Below are positions 61,537-64,000 of a stretch of DNA of 64,000 nucleotides, piece after piece (the first letter of the stretch is position 1; each line of letters begins with the position of its first letter). Made by a program: the position numbers and the translations under genes. The notes beneath the pieces are model-generated. The model worked only from the letters and a program-made list of their open reading frames with translations. It ran no database searches and was not told the DNA's origin. The DNA is from Allium sativum (taxonomy: Eukaryota > Streptophyta > Magnoliopsida > Asparagales > Amaryllidaceae). The DNA lies in contig CM060909.1 in the NCBI GenBank assembly GCA_030737875.1, positions 394,267,065-394,331,064 on the forward strand, given 5' to 3'.

Positions 61537-61713
61537 ATAGGTTTACCAGATAAGATAAAGGTTTTTGAAATTGTTTTCAAAAAGGAAGTTTAAAGAAGCA
61601 TTTTTTTCCAAGAAAAAGTGTTATATTTTTAAAAAAGACAAAATCCCCCAAAGCCACGTGCCCTATCTATCTCTCCCTATCCTTCGTTTTGAATTTTTCC
61701 TTTCTGTTTCAGT

Positions 61714-62484
61714 ATGTCTGGGGACCTTACTCCCCAGCTACAGATGCTTTTACTCCTCCTCCTCCTCCTCCTCTATGTGAACCAACAACCGGAAGAATCG
61801 CCGAACAAGAAGACGGATAATAGTCAAAAAGGAAAGGACCACAACAATAATAACAAGACACGTGAGAAAAGGAAATGTTATTTCTGTGGCATTGTTGGAC
61901 ATGTGATGAACGACTGTAGAAAGAAGAAGAGGAAGATGAGTGCTACTTGCTTCCATTGCGGCGAGGCTGGACACATGGCTAGGGACTGCCCAAAGAAGAA
62001 AGGGCAGGGACAGAAAACTGGATCCACTTCAGGGGGTCAGGTTCATGCGCTAGTGGCACCTCAGCAGGAACGAGGTAGTAATATTTCTGTAGAAAGTGTA
62101 GTCTATCTTTATGATCATCCAATTCGCACACTTTTTAACTCTGGTGCATCGCACTCTTTTATTTCATCTGCCTTAGTAGAATCTCTACATCTAGACACTA
62201 GTATGGTAGAAGATCCCTTAGTAGTTTCAAATCCAATTGGGGGCTCCGCTTACTTGTCAATGGTTTGTTTGGGTTTGAAAATATCTATTCTCAGCGTTGA
62301 GTTTAGTTGTAATGTCTTTGTCTTAGGCTTCTCGGGATATGGTTTGATCTTAGGCATGGACTGGTTATCCAGTAATGGTGCCATCCTTGATTGTGAGAAA
62401 AGAGTAGTTAGGCTCTTGACTCGGCTTGGTAACGCTCTAGAAATTTCTTGTAATCCCTTGAATCTGTTATGCTTAGTTATCTAG
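61714..62484 (+). pseudogene. Gag zinc-knuckle plus aspartic protease fragment of element D
   Basis: The 256-codon frame begins with an unlikely leucine run (residues 11-20, from a CTC repeat; another frame there reads polyproline), then a basic Asn/Lys-rich stretch. Two CCHC zinc knuckles follow at residues 55-68 (CYFCGIVGHVMNDC) and 79-92 (CFHCGEAGHMARDC), which bind RNA in the nucleocapsid. The retropepsin domain follows: the active-site motif at 141-145 reads FNSGA where active proteases have an Asp at 142, and the flap-distal motif ILGMDWL is at 212-218. Only about 340 bp separate the primer-binding site from the first knuckle, so nearly all of the capsid domain has been deleted. The missing catalytic Asp also argues for inactivity. 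The frame ends early, before the protease/reverse-transcriptase linker. Confidence 0.9.
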
Positions 62485-62627
62485 AGTCGCTTGATGCTTC
62501 TGATGAGAATTTGAAATCAGCTAGAGTAGTCTGGGAATATCTGGATGTCTTTGAGGAGGTGAAAGGCTTACCTCCGAGGCGGGAAATAGACTTCCGCATA
62601 TATCTTGTGATAATTCAAAGCCTGTAG
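62469..62627 (+). pseudogene. Protease/reverse-transcriptase linker fragment of D
   Basis: In a frame shifted from the protease frame, codons read ARVVWEYLDVFEEVKGLPP and REIDFRI, the conserved lead-in to gypsy reverse transcriptase. The frame then stops at 62625-62627, and the next conserved stretch is again in another frame, so there are frameshifts on both sides. Confidence 0.85.
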
Positions 62628-62644
62628 CTTTACCTGTCAGACAC

Positions 62645-63310
62645 ATGGCTCCAAAGGAGAGAAGGGAGCTCAGTAAGCAGGTTAAAGAACTTCTCGAAAA
62701 GGGGTTCATTAGACGGAGCATTTCAGAATGGCATGCTCCAATGGTGTTCGCAACCAAAGCGGACGGTTCGCTTCGCCTTTGCGTCGACTATAGGGAGTTA
62801 AACAAATTGACTAAGAAAAAACAGGCACCCTCTTCCCCGAATCGACGATTTGTTTGATCAGCTTGTAGGTGCGACGGTCTTCTCCCAACTTGATCTGGCA
62901 ACTGGGTTCCATTAGCTAAGAGTAGCCGAAGATAGCACTGATATGACAGCATTCAGAACCCCGGACGGTTTCTTCGAGTGGCTTGTCATGCCTTTCGGCT
63001 TGACAAACGCACCCGCTTATTTCGTGGACCTAATGAGCAGGGTGTTCAGAGAATTCCTCAACAAATTTGTCGTTGTCTTCGTAGATGATATCTTAATCTT
63101 CTCAAAGAATGAGGAAGAGCGTGCTCAGCATCTAAAAGAAATCATGGAAACTCTCCGTTCACATCAACTAAAAGCCAAATTCTCCAAGTGCCACTTTTGG
63201 AGAAAGGATGTAAGATTTCTGGGGCATATAGTGTCCAAAGAGGGGTTGGCTGTGGACCCCGCGAAAGTGGTGGCAGTGCAAGATTGGAAGACACCAAGAA
63301 ATGCAACCGA
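62645..63310 (+). pseudogene. Reverse transcriptase of element D, frameshifted and with an in-frame stop
   Basis: The first part (62645 to about 62820) contains MAPKERRELSKQVKELLEKG and LRLCVDYRELNK. A frameshift near 62820, by an A run, is followed by [24 protein letters not shown] at 62913-62915 interrupts the conserved block before LRVAEDS. The rest, open from 62943, has FFEWLVMPFGLTNAPA, the catalytic FVDDILIFS (two metal-binding Asp) and [15 protein letters not shown]. After WKTPRNATE at about 63310 a small deletion removes the usual linker (roughly a dozen residues) and shifts the frame. It would copy RNA into DNA if intact; as it stands it cannot. The residues are close to consensus otherwise, so decay is recent. 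Confidence 0.93.
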
Positions 63311-64000
63311 AAGTTTATTAGGGATTTCGCGAAAATCTCAGCCCCACTCACAAGGCTAACAAAAAAGAATCTGGCGTTCACTTGGGATTTGGACTGCGTG
63401 TTTGCTTTCCAACGATTAAAAAGGGCTCTTACAAGAGCCCCAGTTCTTACTTTGCTATATGGAGGCAAAATGTTCACAGTATACACAGATGCATGTAGAA
63501 TAGGACTAGGCGCTGTTCTAATGCAAGAAGGAAGGGTAGTAGCTTATGGCGGAAGACAATTGAAAGTTCATGAAAAGAACTACCCAACCCACGATCTTGA
63601 GTTAGCCGCTATTATCTTTGCGGTTAAGTCTTGGCGCCATTTTCTCCTAGGTGAGAAGTTCGAATTATACACTGACCATAAATCATTGAAATATCTCTTC
63701 TCGCAGAAGGATCTTAACTTGAGGCAGCAAAGATGGATGGAGTTTCTTGCCTCATATGACTTTGAAATTTCCTATACTCCCGGCAAAGGCAACGTAGTAG
63801 CAGACGCGTTTAGCCGAAAGAAACTGACCTTAAGCTCGCTTTTTGTGGAAAGGCAAAGCTTGGAGTATATAGCCAGTTTTAACTTTAGGCCCTCCTCAGA
63901 TTTTGTACCGGGTTTGTTAGCATCTCTCGAAGTACGCCCTACTCTCTTGGACTCAATAGGAGTCGCACAACGTGAAGACCCTCAGCTTGTTGATGTTATT
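63311..64000 (+). pseudogene. RNase H domain of element D, open to window end
   Basis: From 63311 one frame stays open for 230 codons to the last base, with no nearby ATG because it is internal to pol. It contains [20 protein letters not shown], then RNase H motifs [17 protein letters not shown] (first catalytic Asp), [14 protein letters not shown] (catalytic Glu), [14 protein letters not shown] (catalytic Asp) and [10 protein letters not shown] (last Asp). This is followed by the start of the linker to integrase. The domain itself looks intact, although upstream frameshifts would prevent its normal translation. It degrades the RNA of RNA-DNA hybrids during reverse transcription. Integrase should follow outside the window. 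Confidence 0.92.

Larger units (their letters stand above)
50066..64000 (+). mobile_element. Element D: degenerate autonomous-type Ty3/gypsy retrotransposon, incomplete at window end
   Basis: The 5' LTR runs from 50066 to 61522 and is split by solo LTR E, giving a net LTR of 4.4 kb. Then come a perfect tRNA-iMet primer-binding site and gag-protease-reverse transcriptase-RNase H in the order of Ty3/gypsy elements. Sequence style is closest to chromoviruses such as the Tekay/Del group, judged by eye. The reading frame is broken many times. Integrase and the 3' LTR lie beyond 64000. Confidence 0.88.

Overview
This is repeat-rich, AT-rich plant nuclear DNA, probably from a eudicot with a large, retrotransposon-filled genome. 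The species cannot be read from the sequence. I find no cellular gene, rRNA or tRNA gene. Almost every base belongs to mobile elements, mainly Ty3/gypsy-type LTR retrotransposons nested in one another. Most short open frames in the window are chance frames in AT-rich or minisatellite DNA.

Layout: 1-711 is a broken LTR of subfamily B. 712-10207, with a tiny remnant at 23710-23737, is an old Athila/Tat-like element on the minus strand. It has a tRNA-Asp primer-binding site, an LTR with a TATA box, a polypurine tract and a decayed Asn-rich gag-like stretch. It is split by a 5.1-kb solo LTR (S1, 2845-7958, exact duplication GTAAT) and by element A. Element A (10208-23709, minus) has two LTRs of about 6.2 kb around a 1.04-kb interior. 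Element C (23738-45313, plus) has a truncated 5' LTR, a 1.0-kb interior and a 6.9-kb 3' LTR. Its interior is interrupted by element B (26512-37454, exact duplication TTGGA), which has LTRs of 4.5 and 5.6 kb and an 845-bp interior. The 3' LTR of B carries a 1,060-bp Mutator-like insertion (34086-35145) with an exact 9-bp duplication. Next come a CACTA right end (to 46392), 1.5 kb of unassigned DNA, a CACTA left end (from 47917) and an old LTR remnant F. Element D (50066 to the window end, plus) is inserted in F. D has a 4.4-kb LTR that was split by a 7.0-kb solo LTR (E, 52041-59082, exact duplication GAAAA). D is the only element with recognisable proteins: gag zinc knuckles, protease, reverse transcriptase and RNase H, all broken.

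The unifying theme is a family of retroelements (A, B, C, and by LTR homology E, with S1 and F more distant) whose LTRs are giant (4.5-7.0 kb) and whose interiors are tiny, noncoding and hold little beyond a tRNA-iMet primer-binding site, a conserved core and a polypurine tract. They must depend on another element's proteins; D is of the right general type (same primer tRNA, similar termini) but is itself dead. Their LTRs share an architecture: duplicated U3 motifs, a TATA or AT box, a GC-rich leader, an AT-rich tandem-repeat tract that is often made of hairpins, and a long downstream region full of conserved stem-loops, some with compensatory base changes. That conserved RNA-like structure in an otherwise noncoding element is the most promising undescribed feature. 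The second is an array of ten TGCA-N8-TGCA bipartite palindromes inside the Mutator-like element.
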